A stretch of 33,246 bases of DNA. It comes from a virus. Below are positions 21,765-30,106 of the stretch, one piece after another. Made by a program: the position numbers and the translations under genes. The stretch lies in the IMG/VR virus record IMGVR_UViG_3300045912_000670, positions 1 to 33,246 of that record; one strand, 5' to 3'. Below the pieces are notes generated by a model, which was not told the origin of the DNA, made no database searches, and was given only the letters and a program-made list of their open reading frames with translations. The first letter of the stretch is position 1. Each line of letters opens with the position of its first letter.

Positions 21765-22076
21765 TTATTCCTCGTTGAGCTTGGTCATCATCTTTTGCAG
21801 CTCCAACTTCCTCGATGGGTCGGATGTCGCGCGGAACTGCGCGACCAGACCCCTCATTGCCTCAAGCTTCCGCCGCTTCGCCGCCGCCTCCTCGCGGAAC
21901 AGATAGCCAAGAACGTCGCCCGCAAGAGGCCCCGAAGCTCTGAGCAATGCCGCCTCCAAGGCGTCTTCCGCTGCGATCCTTTCACTTTCCGCCGCCTCGT
22001 CGAACTCCCAAGGGGGAATCCCCCAAGCGGCGCAGCAAAGCGCCTTAAAGCGCGCGTACAGACCAGCGGCGCCCAC
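21765..22076 (-). CDS. Tail assembly chaperone-like protein, second ORF
   Basis: A 103-aa helical protein (YARFKALCCAAWGIPPWEFDEAA, KRRKLEAMRGLVAQFRATS) immediately after the 96-aa ORF and before the tape measure gene, where lambda G/GT-type chaperones sit. The start is a GTG one base after the upstream stop (TGA-G-GTG). If it is instead expressed as an extension of the upstream ORF, a +1 or -2 shift would be needed rather than the common -1. Confidence 0.65.
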   Translation of the reverse strand: MGAAGLYARFKALCCAAWGIPPWEFDEAAESERIAAEDALEAALLRASGPLAGDVLGYLFREEAAAKRRKLEAMRGLVAQFRATSDPSRKLELQKMMTKLNEE

Positions 22077-22077
22077 C

Positions 22078-22368
22078 TCACGAAAGCCCTGCCACCATCG
22101 CGTTCAGAACCTCTTTGTTACCCGGCGAGACAAGGCCAGAGTCCATGATCTCCTGAACCTCTTCTGGGCTCTGGTCGTAGGACAGCGACAACTCGATAGC
22201 CTCTACCAGCGCAGCCAGCTTGTCAGTGTCTGGGGCCGAGTCATCGACGAGCGCGCGCACCAGGGGCATCGTCTTCCGCGAGAGCGGGATCGCTCGGAAA
22301 GAGTAGGTTTTCCCGTCGGCGAGAACCAGTTCCGTCTTCCTTAGGTAGCAGGGCTTTTGCTCGCTCAT
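22078..22368 (-). CDS. Tail assembly chaperone-like protein, first ORF
   Basis: A 96-aa protein starting MSEQKPCYLRKTELVLADGK. The beta-hairpin start followed by helices (VRALVDDSAPDTDKLAALVE, QSPEEVQEIMDSGLVS) matches the fold pattern of phage tail assembly chaperones. It lies two bases after the tail tube stop. Identification relies on position between tube and tape measure genes and on pattern. Confidence 0.7.
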   Translation of the reverse strand: MSEQKPCYLRKTELVLADGKTYSFRAIPLSRKTMPLVRALVDDSAPDTDKLAALVEAIELSLSYDQSPEEVQEIMDSGLVSPGNKEVLNAMVAGLS

Positions 22369-22370
22369 GG

Positions 22371-22847
22371 TCAGCCACCCACAACAGCGATTGCGACCGT
22401 CGGGTCAGCGGTGCTCGTCGCAAGGCGGCTCAGAGCGAAGGTCACAGAGCCCACCACCGGGGCAGAGTTTTCGTTGCCCATCGACAGCTCGCCAACCTCG
22501 GTCACAACGGCCTCGCTGAGAGTGATCGTGATGTCATCGCCCACCGACGCGTTCCCGCTATCCTTCGCGCCTTCGAGAGTCAGAATCACGTTGGTGAATT
22601 TCTGCCCCACAGCGAACGCGCTCCACTTCGCGATGTCCGCCGTCTCGATCTGTATCGTCGCCGACTCGACGCCTCGATAGTGAGAATTGACTCGGCTGGT
22701 CCCGCTCAGGAACTCGGCAAGCTCCTGATTTCGGCTGAAGCTGTAGGACTGCACGTTGTTGATTGGCCCCGTCGGAGGGGCCGGAGATTGGCCGGAAACA
22801 ACCGTCCAAGTGATGCTCTTTGCCCGCGCTACCTGCTGAATCGCCAT
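22371..22847 (-). CDS. Major tail tube protein
   Basis: A 158-aa beta-rich protein with start MAIQQVARAKSITWTVVSG and an AAAGGAG ribosome site. The pattern of alternating strands (VQSYSFSRNQELAEFLSG, SATIQIETADIAKW, VTFALSRLATSTAD) and its length fit siphovirus tail tube subunits, which polymerise around the tape measure protein. It stands after the tail terminator and before the chaperones, the canonical order. No Ig-like extension is seen at the C-terminus. Confidence 0.75.
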   Translation of the reverse strand: MAIQQVARAKSITWTVVSGQSPAPPTGPINNVQSYSFSRNQELAEFLSGTSRVNSHYRGVESATIQIETADIAKWSAFAVGQKFTNVILTLEGAKDSGNASVGDDITITLSEAVVTEVGELSMGNENSAPVVGSVTFALSRLATSTADPTVAIAVVGG

Positions 22848-22894
22848 GGCTGTTCTCCTTTGTGTTCGTCAGATTTCCGGATCGCTGCCGGTGG

Positions 22895-23386
22895 TTACAC
22901 GTTCCAGACTTTGCCGCGTTCCAAAGTCATCGGTACAGAAAGCTGTAGCGGCTTTAGGAGAAGATTGTTCCCGCCCGGCGCGCTCTCTTCCTCGTCCCAA
23001 CTGATGAGTGACCAGAAAACGTGGAGCCATGGCAGACGCATGTTGGCATTGGTCGCCTCGGCGAAAACAGCCTTCACCTTCTCAAACAATAGGTCGATCC
23101 GCTCTTCTGCAAATTGCTCGTCGCCCGGCCGCACGCCAACCGAGTCTACCAGCAGAATCGGAACCGTATAGACGCGCCGCTCGTAGTCCCGGCCCCAAGG
23201 CTCTTCCTCCGATTTTACCGGCCTCTCCACGACAACCAGCGGCATGGCCTTTTGGCTAAAGGTGTTCTCGGGAAAGTAGGGGAATACGGTCACTACTCGA
23301 TTGTCAACTTTGAGCGAGGCCTTGGACTGATCCAAGATCGCAACGATCGTTTCGTGGAGAATTTTCCCAGGAGTTTTCTGAGCCAT
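22895..23386 (-). CDS. Tail terminator-like protein
   Basis: A 163-aa protein starting MAQKTPGKILHETIVAIL, one base after the stop of the completion protein. Mixed alpha/beta with PLVVVERPVKSEEEPWGRD and RRVYTVPILLVDSVG, similar in plan to lambda gpU and related terminators that cap the tail tube at the head side. Assigned by size and gene order; no unique motif. The 47-base gap to the tail tube gene holds only its ribosome site and a weak CCGG hairpin. Confidence 0.6.
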   Translation of the reverse strand: MAQKTPGKILHETIVAILDQSKASLKVDNRVVTVFPYFPENTFSQKAMPLVVVERPVKSEEEPWGRDYERRVYTVPILLVDSVGVRPGDEQFAEERIDLLFEKVKAVFAEATNANMRLPWLHVFWSLISWDEEESAPGGNNLLLKPLQLSVPMTLERGKVWNV

Positions 23387-23387
23387 G

Positions 23388-24023
23388 TCAGCGGACCGTA
23401 AATCCTTCCTTTGCCATCACGCGCTTAACAGCCGCGTCTATATGCTGTTCCATCTCAGGCTGCCAGTTTTTCGACCAGGCGAAGAGAGGGCGGGCGGGAA
23501 TCGCCACCGCGTTTCTCTTCGGGCCAAAGACCTCGCTCAACACCTCCTGCAGCGTCCGGCCGCGCTTCTTTGCGTTATCATTCAGCTTTGCCATCGCCGA
23601 TCCGCGCTTGAGCGTTTTGAAAATCTTATCCTGACGATCGGCGGGAAGCCGCTTCCCCTTCGCATCCGTAAAGGTGCGCGGCACCGCAAACGCCTGCGAG
23701 TTCCGCCAGTTAACGCCAGTTGTGATTCCCTTCTTCGGGCCAAGCTTTTCCGGCGGGTTGTTGGTGATGCTTTTCAGCGTCTTTCCGGTGCGCACCCAAG
23801 GCTTGTCCGAGGAAAACTTCAGCTTTCTAGATCGCTTCTTTGAACGCTTACGGGCCGCCCACTCAGGCGAGTTCGGAGGCCACGTTGCGTTGTTCAGCCG
23901 CTCCACCAGGCCATCGCGAAACGGCTTCTGGTAAACCGCAACAGCGAGCTCTGCAATCACGGGATTCCTCTCCAGCTTTTTGAAGCTGCGAACCGCGCGG
24001 CCCGTGTTGATCTTGGATGCCAT
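23388..24023 (-). CDS. Virion morphogenesis / tail completion protein
   Basis: A 211-aa, very basic protein starting at the ATG at 24023, overlapping the upstream stop as TGATG. WPPNSPEWAARKRSKKRSRK and TGKTLKSITNNPP are typical of the phage virion morphogenesis / HK97 gp10-like family, as is IPARPLFAWSKN followed by a C-terminal helix. These proteins join head and tail. The strongly basic middle may contact DNA or the portal complex. Confidence 0.7.
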   Translation of the reverse strand: MASKINTGRAVRSFKKLERNPVIAELAVAVYQKPFRDGLVERLNNATWPPNSPEWAARKRSKKRSRKLKFSSDKPWVRTGKTLKSITNNPPEKLGPKKGITTGVNWRNSQAFAVPRTFTDAKGKRLPADRQDKIFKTLKRGSAMAKLNDNAKKRGRTLQEVLSEVFGPKRNAVAIPARPLFAWSKNWQPEMEQHIDAAVKRVMAKEGFTVR

Positions 24024-24709
24024 CACAGCGCCCCCAAGCTGAGATTCTTCGTCTCGTTAACCAGGTCGATCCGATCAAACAAACCGATCTGGGCCCCATC
24101 AGTCCGCCCCAAATCTCGCAGGTGCCCGGCTGAGCTGGATTGCCAGCCCTCAAAGCGATCAAAGCCCTCCGCGCTGCGGAAGTAGGAGAACCGCCGGGCC
24201 ACCTCCACGGCGGCAAGCGAGAGCACCAAGTGCCGAAGATCAACAAGCTTGCTCGCGCCCTCGTGGTAGTAGTCCAGATAGATTTGATCGTTTTCGCTCA
24301 AGGCCTGAGCAAAGGTGATGACGCCGGTCGAGAAGTTCACAGAATACTCGCTCGGGTCCATCGCTTCCCCCGGCCTTCGATCCGCCCATGCCCGCGTGCG
24401 CGGCCAGTTCTTGTAAACCTCGATGGAGGTGATGGGCGTCAGTGTTGCGCGGCACGTCGCCTGTCCCTCGAAGGCAAAGCGCACAGCGATCTCGCCCTCA
24501 ACGCGCCGAAGCAACCTCTGGTACTTGTGGCGCAGGTAGGATTCGACAATGGCCTCCTGCTCTTCGATAATCGCGAGCGCGGCCGCGTTCGAGAGATCGT
24601 TTTCCGGAGGCCCGTTCGGCCCGATGCTGAAAGCAAAACTCTCGCTCCCAGGCGCGGGAACCAGCTTCGAGAGTAAATCCTGAGGCGTGATTCCAAACAA
24701 AGAGGCCAT
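24023..24709 (-). CDS. Head-tail connector protein
   Basis: A 228-aa protein starting MASLFGITPQDLLSKLVP (ATG 24709; a GTG at 24718 is possible). AALAIIEEQEAIVESYLRHKY followed by a beta-rich part (EYSVNFSTGVITFAQALSEN) and DLRHLVLSLAAVEVARRF fits head completion adaptors (HK97 gp6-like/gp15-like). It directly follows the capsid gene. The region in front of it carries a hairpin that may reduce transcription from the capsid gene. Confidence 0.65.
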   Translation of the reverse strand: MASLFGITPQDLLSKLVPAPGSESFAFSIGPNGPPENDLSNAAALAIIEEQEAIVESYLRHKYQRLLRRVEGEIAVRFAFEGQATCRATLTPITSIEVYKNWPRTRAWADRRPGEAMDPSEYSVNFSTGVITFAQALSENDQIYLDYYHEGASKLVDLRHLVLSLAAVEVARRFSYFRSAEGFDRFEGWQSSSAGHLRDLGRTDGAQIGLFDRIDLVNETKNLSLGAL

Positions 24710-24743
24710 CGCGGTCACAACTCCCGGATATAGATTGAAAGAT

Positions 24744-24774
24744 GGGGCTGCCAGCCTGCTCTACCAGCAGCCCC
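24744..24774 (-). terminator. Terminator-like hairpin after the major capsid gene
   Basis: A perfect 8-bp stem GGGGCTGC/GCAGCCCC (24744-24751 with 24767-24774), extendable to 10-11 bp with one mismatch, lies in the gap between capsid and connector genes. On the coding strand it is followed by ATCTTTC, only a weak T tract. It may be a partial terminator or an RNA-processing or stability element that raises capsid expression above downstream genes. Confidence 0.45.
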
Positions 24775-24792
24775 AGGGATCGTGCAGTTGCG

Positions 24793-25893
24793 TCAGCGAG
24801 TCGAGAAGCGAATGACCCGGCGCGGATTCACGCGCCTAAGCGTCGTGCAGTAGCGGAACTTGAAGTCCTGCGTGATGACGACGCTGCCGGCGTGCGTGTG
24901 CTGCTGAGCCCGAACCCCCTGCTTGATCACAAGCTGCAGGGCATTCGGAAGGCAGAGAAGCGATTCATAGCGCGTAGCAATGACCGGCGAACCCGTAGCC
25001 GGAGAAGCCGGCGAGCCGCTGACCTCGTAGGTGAACGTTGTAGCCGTTACACCGGTGATTGTGACGATCCCGTTGTACTCGGTCTGCGTCGCTCCCGAGA
25101 TGGCAACCTTGTCGCCAACCTTGAAGCGATGGGGCGCCGACGTTGTCAGCGTCGCCGTGGTGCCAGAGCGGGTGATGGAAACCACCGAACCGCCCTTGGA
25201 GGTGATGGAGTCGAGGATATAGATCAAGCATCCGTGGACCATCGCCACCGCGCCCATTGGGGCCTGCGCCTGAACAATCGCATTGTTGGTTGTCGCGGTT
25301 CCAAGCTTCTTGAAGTCGTCCGTCTGCGCCAGATCGGTAAACTGCTTGCTGTGAACGAACAGACCTGGCGTTACGCCAGCGGCCTTCTCGCCCCAAGCCA
25401 TCTTCGCCCGAAGAATCGAATCCACGGTCAGCAGCTGGTTTGCCGGTGTTCCGCTCGTGTACGAGGCTTCGTCCAGAAGGTTGGTGCCTTCGGCCTTGGC
25501 AATAAGGTTCGACTGGATTTCCAGCTGGCTTTCGCTGGCAACGATCTCGGCGATGTGCTGATTCGGGTTTGCGCTCTGCAGGATGTCCTGCATGGCGTTT
25601 TCGCTGAAATCGAAGCTGATGATCTTGTTCACCACCGGCTCCTGATAATCGCCCATATGAATCTTGCTGGGCGTCACGCCGGCGCGCGTTTCCACCTGGT
25701 CCTGCACCAGCCCCGACTTCTCAGTGTCCCAATAGGGAAATGTCAGCGTGCTTCCGCCGTCTCGATATACAGACGGGGTGCCGTCCGTGACGTACGGGCT
25801 GTTGATGAGGAGGGTTTCCTTGAAAAGGATATCCGTGGTGATGTCCGCAATCACCTCAGGGATGAATACATCGGCGGCAAGAGTTACAGCCAT
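24793..25893 (-). CDS. Major capsid protein with inserted beta domain
   Basis: A 366-aa HK97-fold-type coat protein. MAVTLAADVFIPEVIAD, SGLVQDQVETRAGVTPSKI, VVNKIISFDFSENAM and ALQLVIKQGVR have the look of phage coat proteins of the P22-like/large-coat kind, and its position after a coiled-coil scaffold supports it. Residues about 234-307 are an insertion: SVVSITRSGTTATLTTSAPH, VGDKVAISGATQTEYNG, TTFTYEVSGSPASP. This module is familiar from fibre and adhesin proteins and is probably displayed on the capsid surface. Start ATG follows AGAGAGGA. Confidence 0.85.
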   Translation of the reverse strand: MAVTLAADVFIPEVIADITTDILFKETLLINSPYVTDGTPSVYRDGGSTLTFPYWDTEKSGLVQDQVETRAGVTPSKIHMGDYQEPVVNKIISFDFSENAMQDILQSANPNQHIAEIVASESQLEIQSNLIAKAEGTNLLDEASYTSGTPANQLLTVDSILRAKMAWGEKAAGVTPGLFVHSKQFTDLAQTDDFKKLGTATTNNAIVQAQAPMGAVAMVHGCLIYILDSITSKGGSVVSITRSGTTATLTTSAPHRFKVGDKVAISGATQTEYNGIVTITGVTATTFTYEVSGSPASPATGSPVIATRYESLLCLPNALQLVIKQGVRAQQHTHAGSVVITQDFKFRYCTTLRRVNPRRVIRFSTR

Positions 25894-25910
25894 GGTCTTG
25901 ATTCCTCTCT

Positions 25911-25954
25911 GGCGGCGGTGCCGCCTATTGTCAGAAGTTCAGGCCCTTCGGCCT
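25911..25954 (-). promoter_or_regulatory. Double-hairpin leader upstream of the major capsid gene
   Basis: On the coding strand a 5-bp stem with four-base loop (AGGCC/GGCCT, 25941-25954) is followed by a 6-bp stem with three-base loop (25911-25925) and then by AGAGAGGA and the start. The order, spacing and AGANAGGA ending match the leaders in the DUF6948 array and before the 143-aa gene, although the stems differ in sequence. It is probably a translation or stability element for a highly expressed gene. Confidence 0.5.
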
Positions 25955-25956
25955 TG

Positions 25957-26592
25957 TTACGATCCCATGATCCGGAAGCCGACGCCATTTCGGCGGCTTC
26001 GCAACATCGCCTCGTAGGCCTCCGGGTCTTCTCGCTTCAGCCTCGCCCACTCTTGATATGGGAGGTCTGTGGTCTTTCCTTCGATGTTGCGCGCCGGCTG
26101 CCCAAGCATCACCGGCTCGGTTTTCTTCGCAGGCGGAGCCTGCGCCTTCAGGGTCTCGACTATCTCCTGCACGTCGGCCTCCAGCCTTTCGGCTCTGCTG
26201 AGTTTGGCAACCAGCTTCGCCGCCTTCTCACGATCCACGAAATACGTCCCGTCCTTCGTGGCCTCTGCGATTGCCTTTGCCAAGGCCGCCTCGCGCGTTT
26301 CCCGAAACTCGTATTCAGCGAGTTTCTTTTCCAGCAGTTGAAGCTTTTTCTCCGCCTCCTCTCCGCTGCCGCTCAGATCCCTGAGCTGCTTGAGTTGGGC
26401 CTGCAGCTCCTTGCGTGCTGCCCGCTCCTTCTCGAGGGCCGACTTGAGCCCGGCCGTGTCTTCGGCCGTGGCGTTATCAGTGATCTGGGCGTTCTGCTCA
26501 CCGGCAGGATTCTGTTCGCCCGAAGGCGTCTCGCCTCCAGCGAAACCGGCGCCTTCGTCAGGCGCGTAAAACTTCCACAACGTGCGCATCAT
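25957..26592 (-). CDS. Head scaffold protein
   Basis: A 211-aa acidic, coiled-coil protein: a disordered Glu/Asn-rich start (GGETPSGEQNPAGEQNAQ), long heptad region (LKSALEKERAARKELQAQLK, EEAEKKLQLLEKKLAEYEF), then ETLKAQAPPAKKTEP and a basic C-terminus. This is the classical layout of a phage scaffold located between portal and coat genes; the C-terminal part usually binds the coat protein. No protease motif is seen, so a separate maturation protease is absent or the scaffold is not cleaved. Start overlaps the portal stop (ATGATG). Confidence 0.8.
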   Translation of the reverse strand: MMRTLWKFYAPDEGAGFAGGETPSGEQNPAGEQNAQITDNATAEDTAGLKSALEKERAARKELQAQLKQLRDLSGSGEEAEKKLQLLEKKLAEYEFRETREAALAKAIAEATKDGTYFVDREKAAKLVAKLSRAERLEADVQEIVETLKAQAPPAKKTEPVMLGQPARNIEGKTTDLPYQEWARLKREDPEAYEAMLRSRRNGVGFRIMGS

Positions 26593-28286
26593 CCCGATGC
26601 TCCTTCTATGGATTCGGCAGGCATCCCGCCTGCCGTTTCAGCCACCGCGCCGCCGATGATCCTGCCGTCGTTGTCGCGGATAACTTCCCCAGTTACCAGT
26701 GGGCCCATCGGCGCCACGACAGGCAGCCATGGCTTCGCACCGGCGGCGTCGCGCGGAAGGCCTACGGCCTCCATCAGCGCCTCCAAATCGGTGAGGTTCG
26801 CCATCACCTCTTTGGTTGTCTGGCTGCCGTATAGAGCCTTGGCAATCTCGCGCCGGAACTTCGCCTGCTCGTCGCTCGCGCCGTTATCGACCGTTGGGTC
26901 GTTCTTTAGAGCCCAGGCGCGCGCAAGCGCAGCCTTCTGTTCTTCGCTGAGATGGTCCGCATAGAAATCTATCGCGTCCTCGATTGGCGCCATGAAGTTG
27001 GTTGTCTTCTGCTGCCAGTTGCTCAACGTCTCGGCGTCCGCCTCTGGAAGGCTTGGGCGGATCGTCACCTCGGGGCGAAGCATATCGCGAAGCTCCTTCG
27101 CGCTCGCGCCGGGCAGTGCTTCAGCCAAAAGAACCCCACCAACCGCAAGGATCGCTTCTTCCTCCACGGCCTCCCACTCGTTGACGAGACGGGCCATTCG
27201 TTGTTGCAAGGGGAAGGCGCGAATGCGCGCGGCGGTGGCGCTGGCATCGCTTCCCGCAATCAAGCTCGGCAGGAACGTGTCCAGCGGAAGCCCGCTTGAA
27301 ATCGCGGCATCCTCGCAGAAGCGCCGGGTTACTTCGATGACCTCTTCGAGCCGAGACTCGGGCGTCGTGTAGCGCGCGCTGCCGCCGTCCTTAGGAAACT
27401 GTATATACTTCCCAGTGGCCGCTTGATCGTCAGCGCTCGTGCGGTTCGGCTCGCCCTCGACAATCAAGAGCGCCTGTGTCTGCCGGTCCCGAAGCAGCTC
27501 GAGGTTCACTTCGTTGTTGGTCACGCGGATGGTGGCGTCGGCAACTCCGATAACCAGCGACCGCCCGTAAACCTCGCCTTGGTGGCGCAGGTCGCGGCCT
27601 CGAGCCACCACCGCAGGTACAAATCCCAGGCCATGCTCCTCATAGGCCTCATTGCCTGGCGCCCCGGCGTATCCTCGATGCGTGCGCGTGACGTATCGCA
27701 CAACCGTTTCGCCCACAGCACCAAGGCCATCGCCGCGCAACTGATAGCTTCGGCGCACCTCCACGATGCCCAAGGCCTCGTCTATATCGGCGGGGTTGGC
27801 CACCAAGATTGTCCCGATGGGGTCGGGCAGCCAATAGCGGATCGTGCCGTCGCGCAGCAGCGGAACCAGGTAACCGGTTCCGTAGGCAAAGGCGTTTTCG
27901 CAAAGCCGGGCCATCGCCGAGGCATGGCCGCGCGCGCGGATCGCAGCGGCAACCGCATCGTTTCCCGCCGCAACGCGCCGCCGAATCTTTCCGCTGTGGA
28001 TCGAGTTCACCAACCGGTCAAGTGCAGGCTCAACTAGATTTACATGCGAGCGGCGCAGCGTCCTGCGGAAGTGGGCCTGCTGGTCCTTGTTCAGCCCGTA
28101 CTGCTGCGGATGATACTTCTCGCAGGTTGCGGCCTCGCCTCCCGCCAGCTGGTCCCGAACCTTGAGCAGGTCTTCACGCCTGCGAGAGCCATCGATGCTC
28201 GTCAAGTCGAGCTCGGATTTTACGAGCTCGAGAACAGCCGCCACTTCGGGCGGAACGCGCTGGGCCAAATGACCAAAGTCGAACAT
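26589..28286 (-). CDS. Portal protein
   Basis: A 565-aa protein of typical portal length: MFDFGHLAQRVPPEVAAV, RSHVNLVEPALDRLVNSIHS, ALPGASAKELRDMLRPEV and a long C-terminal helix region with AWALKNDPTVDNGASDE. AFAYGTGYLVPLLRDGTIRY and WLPDPIGTILVANPADI are characteristic of phage portals of the Gp6-like class. It forms the dodecameric vertex through which the terminase pumps DNA. Placed after the terminase and before the scaffold, overlapping the latter by four bases. Confidence 0.85.
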   Translation of the reverse strand: MFDFGHLAQRVPPEVAAVLELVKSELDLTSIDGSRRREDLLKVRDQLAGGEAATCEKYHPQQYGLNKDQQAHFRRTLRRSHVNLVEPALDRLVNSIHSGKIRRRVAAGNDAVAAAIRARGHASAMARLCENAFAYGTGYLVPLLRDGTIRYWLPDPIGTILVANPADIDEALGIVEVRRSYQLRGDGLGAVGETVVRYVTRTHRGYAGAPGNEAYEEHGLGFVPAVVARGRDLRHQGEVYGRSLVIGVADATIRVTNNEVNLELLRDRQTQALLIVEGEPNRTSADDQAATGKYIQFPKDGGSARYTTPESRLEEVIEVTRRFCEDAAISSGLPLDTFLPSLIAGSDASATAARIRAFPLQQRMARLVNEWEAVEEEAILAVGGVLLAEALPGASAKELRDMLRPEVTIRPSLPEADAETLSNWQQKTTNFMAPIEDAIDFYADHLSEEQKAALARAWALKNDPTVDNGASDEQAKFRREIAKALYGSQTTKEVMANLTDLEALMEAVGLPRDAAGAKPWLPVVAPMGPLVTGEVIRDNDGRIIGGAVAETAGGMPAESIEGASG

Positions 28287-28336
28287 GGGCGACTCCTCGC
28301 CCGAGCTCTAACACGGAAAGGGCCCGCGCGCGCCAA

Positions 28337-28576
28337 TCAAATTTTCTTGCTTTCCAAGAGCGCATCCCACCAGCAGATCGCTCCGCAGTCCGCGCAGTCC
28401 GCCGTAATTCGCCGAAAGCCGGACTCTCGGAAAACCGTGGTATAGGCAACCCTCAACCGCTCGCCACCGCAGTTCGGGCACTTCGCTCTCTTCGGCGGAT
28501 CGACCTCAAACTTCGGACGCTTCTCAGGCTCGCCGCCCGGTTCAGAACCTTCAGCCACTTTCCCGCGACGCCCCAT
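28337..28576 (-). CDS. Small zinc-ribbon protein
   Basis: A 79-aa protein with a Glu/Pro/Gly-rich start (VAEGSEPGGEPEKRPKFEV) followed by CPNCGGERLRVAYTTV and DCADCGAICWWDALLE. The CxxC pairs, about 27 residues apart, form a four-Cys zinc ribbon. It lies between the large terminase and the portal. Such tiny zinc proteins are common there in phages; the role is unknown but binding to DNA or to the packaging motor would fit. Confidence 0.75.
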   Translation of the reverse strand: MGRRGKVAEGSEPGGEPEKRPKFEVDPPKRAKCPNCGGERLRVAYTTVFRESGFRRITADCADCGAICWWDALLESKKI

Positions 28577-28588
28577 CTTCGCCTCCTC

Positions 28589-30106
28589 TCAGAAAATCAA
28601 CTTCCCTACCGCTTTCTTTGTTCCCGCCGCGCCCAACGTCTCCTGCATCCGCGTCGCCAGCCGCATCGAAGCGAGCATCAGCGCGTCAACTCCGTCGTCA
28701 TGCTCTCCCGGTGGATGACGGAAATCTATACCGCCGGATTGCCGAACCACCTTTACGAACTGGAGCACTTGCTTGAGCAATTTCCGCAGCGCCTCTTTCT
28801 CGACGCCAGCAAGGCCGGCGCAGCTCTCAGGGTCGGGAATCCGCAACCGTCCCAACTGCAAGAGCATCCGCAGGCCCCCAACCCACTTCTCTTTCTCTCG
28901 GCTGAACTGCGTTTCGGTGATGGGCAGCCAGCTCGGCGCGAAGTCGGCGATATATCCGCGGTGCCCCGTGGAATCGACGTAAAACAGCGCGCCGGGGAAT
29001 TCGCTCGAAAGCCTTTTCAAGTCCTCCACAACCTCTGCGCCGCTGCGGCCCCGGTGAAACTCGATCCTAAGCACGTCGCCGCTTTCGTCGTCGAGCGCGA
29101 GATAGCATGTTTCGTCAGTCCCGAAGCGAGCTATATCAACACCGATCACAACCTGCCGAAAGCCCTCACGCTTCGCCCTCGATCCCACAAGGCACTTCTC
29201 CACCCATTCCCGGCGAAACGCCTTCTCTCCGCCGAGGTCACCCACCACGAACTTTGCAAGGCGCTCCTGCTCGTACAGCCACCCGTTAACCCTTTCGGCC
29301 TCGATCTGTGCCACCTGCTCCCGCGTCAGGAACTCGTTTGCATAGCTTGTCGCGTGGCGGTAGTAGCTCAGCCCATCGGCGCTAAGGCACTCCGCGTCCT
29401 CGATCCCCTGAACCACTCCATCGCCGAAGCGCGCCGTCATCTCATCGTAAAATCCGCCCATTGGCCCCTTGGGAGTGGTTGTCGCGTAGACTCTTCCGAG
29501 CCTGCCCGCTCGAAGCATTGTCCCCGGAAGCTCCCCGCGAAACGCCCGCTCAAGCTCGCCCGGAATCGTCTCGGTCGCGAACTCCGTCCAGTGAACTATA
29601 TCAACGCCAGGTCCGCGCAGCGAATCACGCGTGCTCGTGAGGCGCTTCTCAATCTCCAGTTCACCGCGGCCAAACACGACGATCTTGTTCTCGCGGACGA
29701 CCTCGCGAAACAGCCAATCGGTTTCGTTGGGATCTATACCGCACGAAGGCCCCCAGCACGCGGCCAAGTGGCGAAGCTCGCCCTTCCAGTCCTCCCAGGT
29801 TTGCTTGATGTTGTTCTCCTGCGGCGCCACCACCCAGACCTTGCAGATGGGGTTCAGCCTGTTCTTCTGCTCCCCGCTGGCGATGCGCCGGCGCTGAAGC
29901 TCATACCACTTCAGCGCATCGCGAAGGCAGCAGCGAATTGCCACGATGTCTTTGCCCGCTCCACGCCCGGCGTTCAGAAATACATACCGAGGCTTGGAGA
30001 GGGAGCGCGTCGCGTTCCATACGTATTTCTGCCAATCTGAAAACTCCCAGCCCTCCAGCGGAAAGCCAAGGTTGGCTTGTTGTTTGCGCTCACGCGAGCT
30101 CGTCAT
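28589..30106 (-). CDS. terL: Terminase large subunit
   Basis: A 505-aa ATPase-nuclease. The Walker A motif NAGRGAGKD is at 45-53, a Walker B-like VDIVHWTE at 168-175 with the catalytic Glu, and a TTTPKG coupling motif follows. The C-terminal RNase H-like nuclease has GVDIARFGTDE (322-332), FYVDSTG (375-381) and HDDGVDAL (469-476), giving the three acidic residues. It drives DNA packaging and cuts concatemers. The start lies 17 bases inside the end of the small-terminase candidate. Confidence 0.95.
   Translation of the reverse strand: MTSSRERKQQANLGFPLEGWEFSDWQKYVWNATRSLSKPRYVFLNAGRGAGKDIVAIRCCLRDALKWYELQRRRIASGEQKNRLNPICKVWVVAPQENNIKQTWEDWKGELRHLAACWGPSCGIDPNETDWLFREVVRENKIVVFGRGELEIEKRLTSTRDSLRGPGVDIVHWTEFATETIPGELERAFRGELPGTMLRAGRLGRVYATTTPKGPMGGFYDEMTARFGDGVVQGIEDAECLSADGLSYYRHATSYANEFLTREQVAQIEAERVNGWLYEQERLAKFVVGDLGGEKAFRREWVEKCLVGSRAKREGFRQVVIGVDIARFGTDETCYLALDDESGDVLRIEFHRGRSGAEVVEDLKRLSSEFPGALFYVDSTGHRGYIADFAPSWLPITETQFSREKEKWVGGLRMLLQLGRLRIPDPESCAGLAGVEKEALRKLLKQVLQFVKVVRQSGGIDFRHPPGEHDDGVDALMLASMRLATRMQETLGAAGTKKAVGKLIF

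Noticed and set aside
24742-26964. A 740-codon open frame on the plus strand opposite scaffold, capsid and portal genes
   Set aside because: It is antisense to three well supported genes, has no ribosome site or recognisable domain, and long antisense frames are expected in GC-rich coding DNA.
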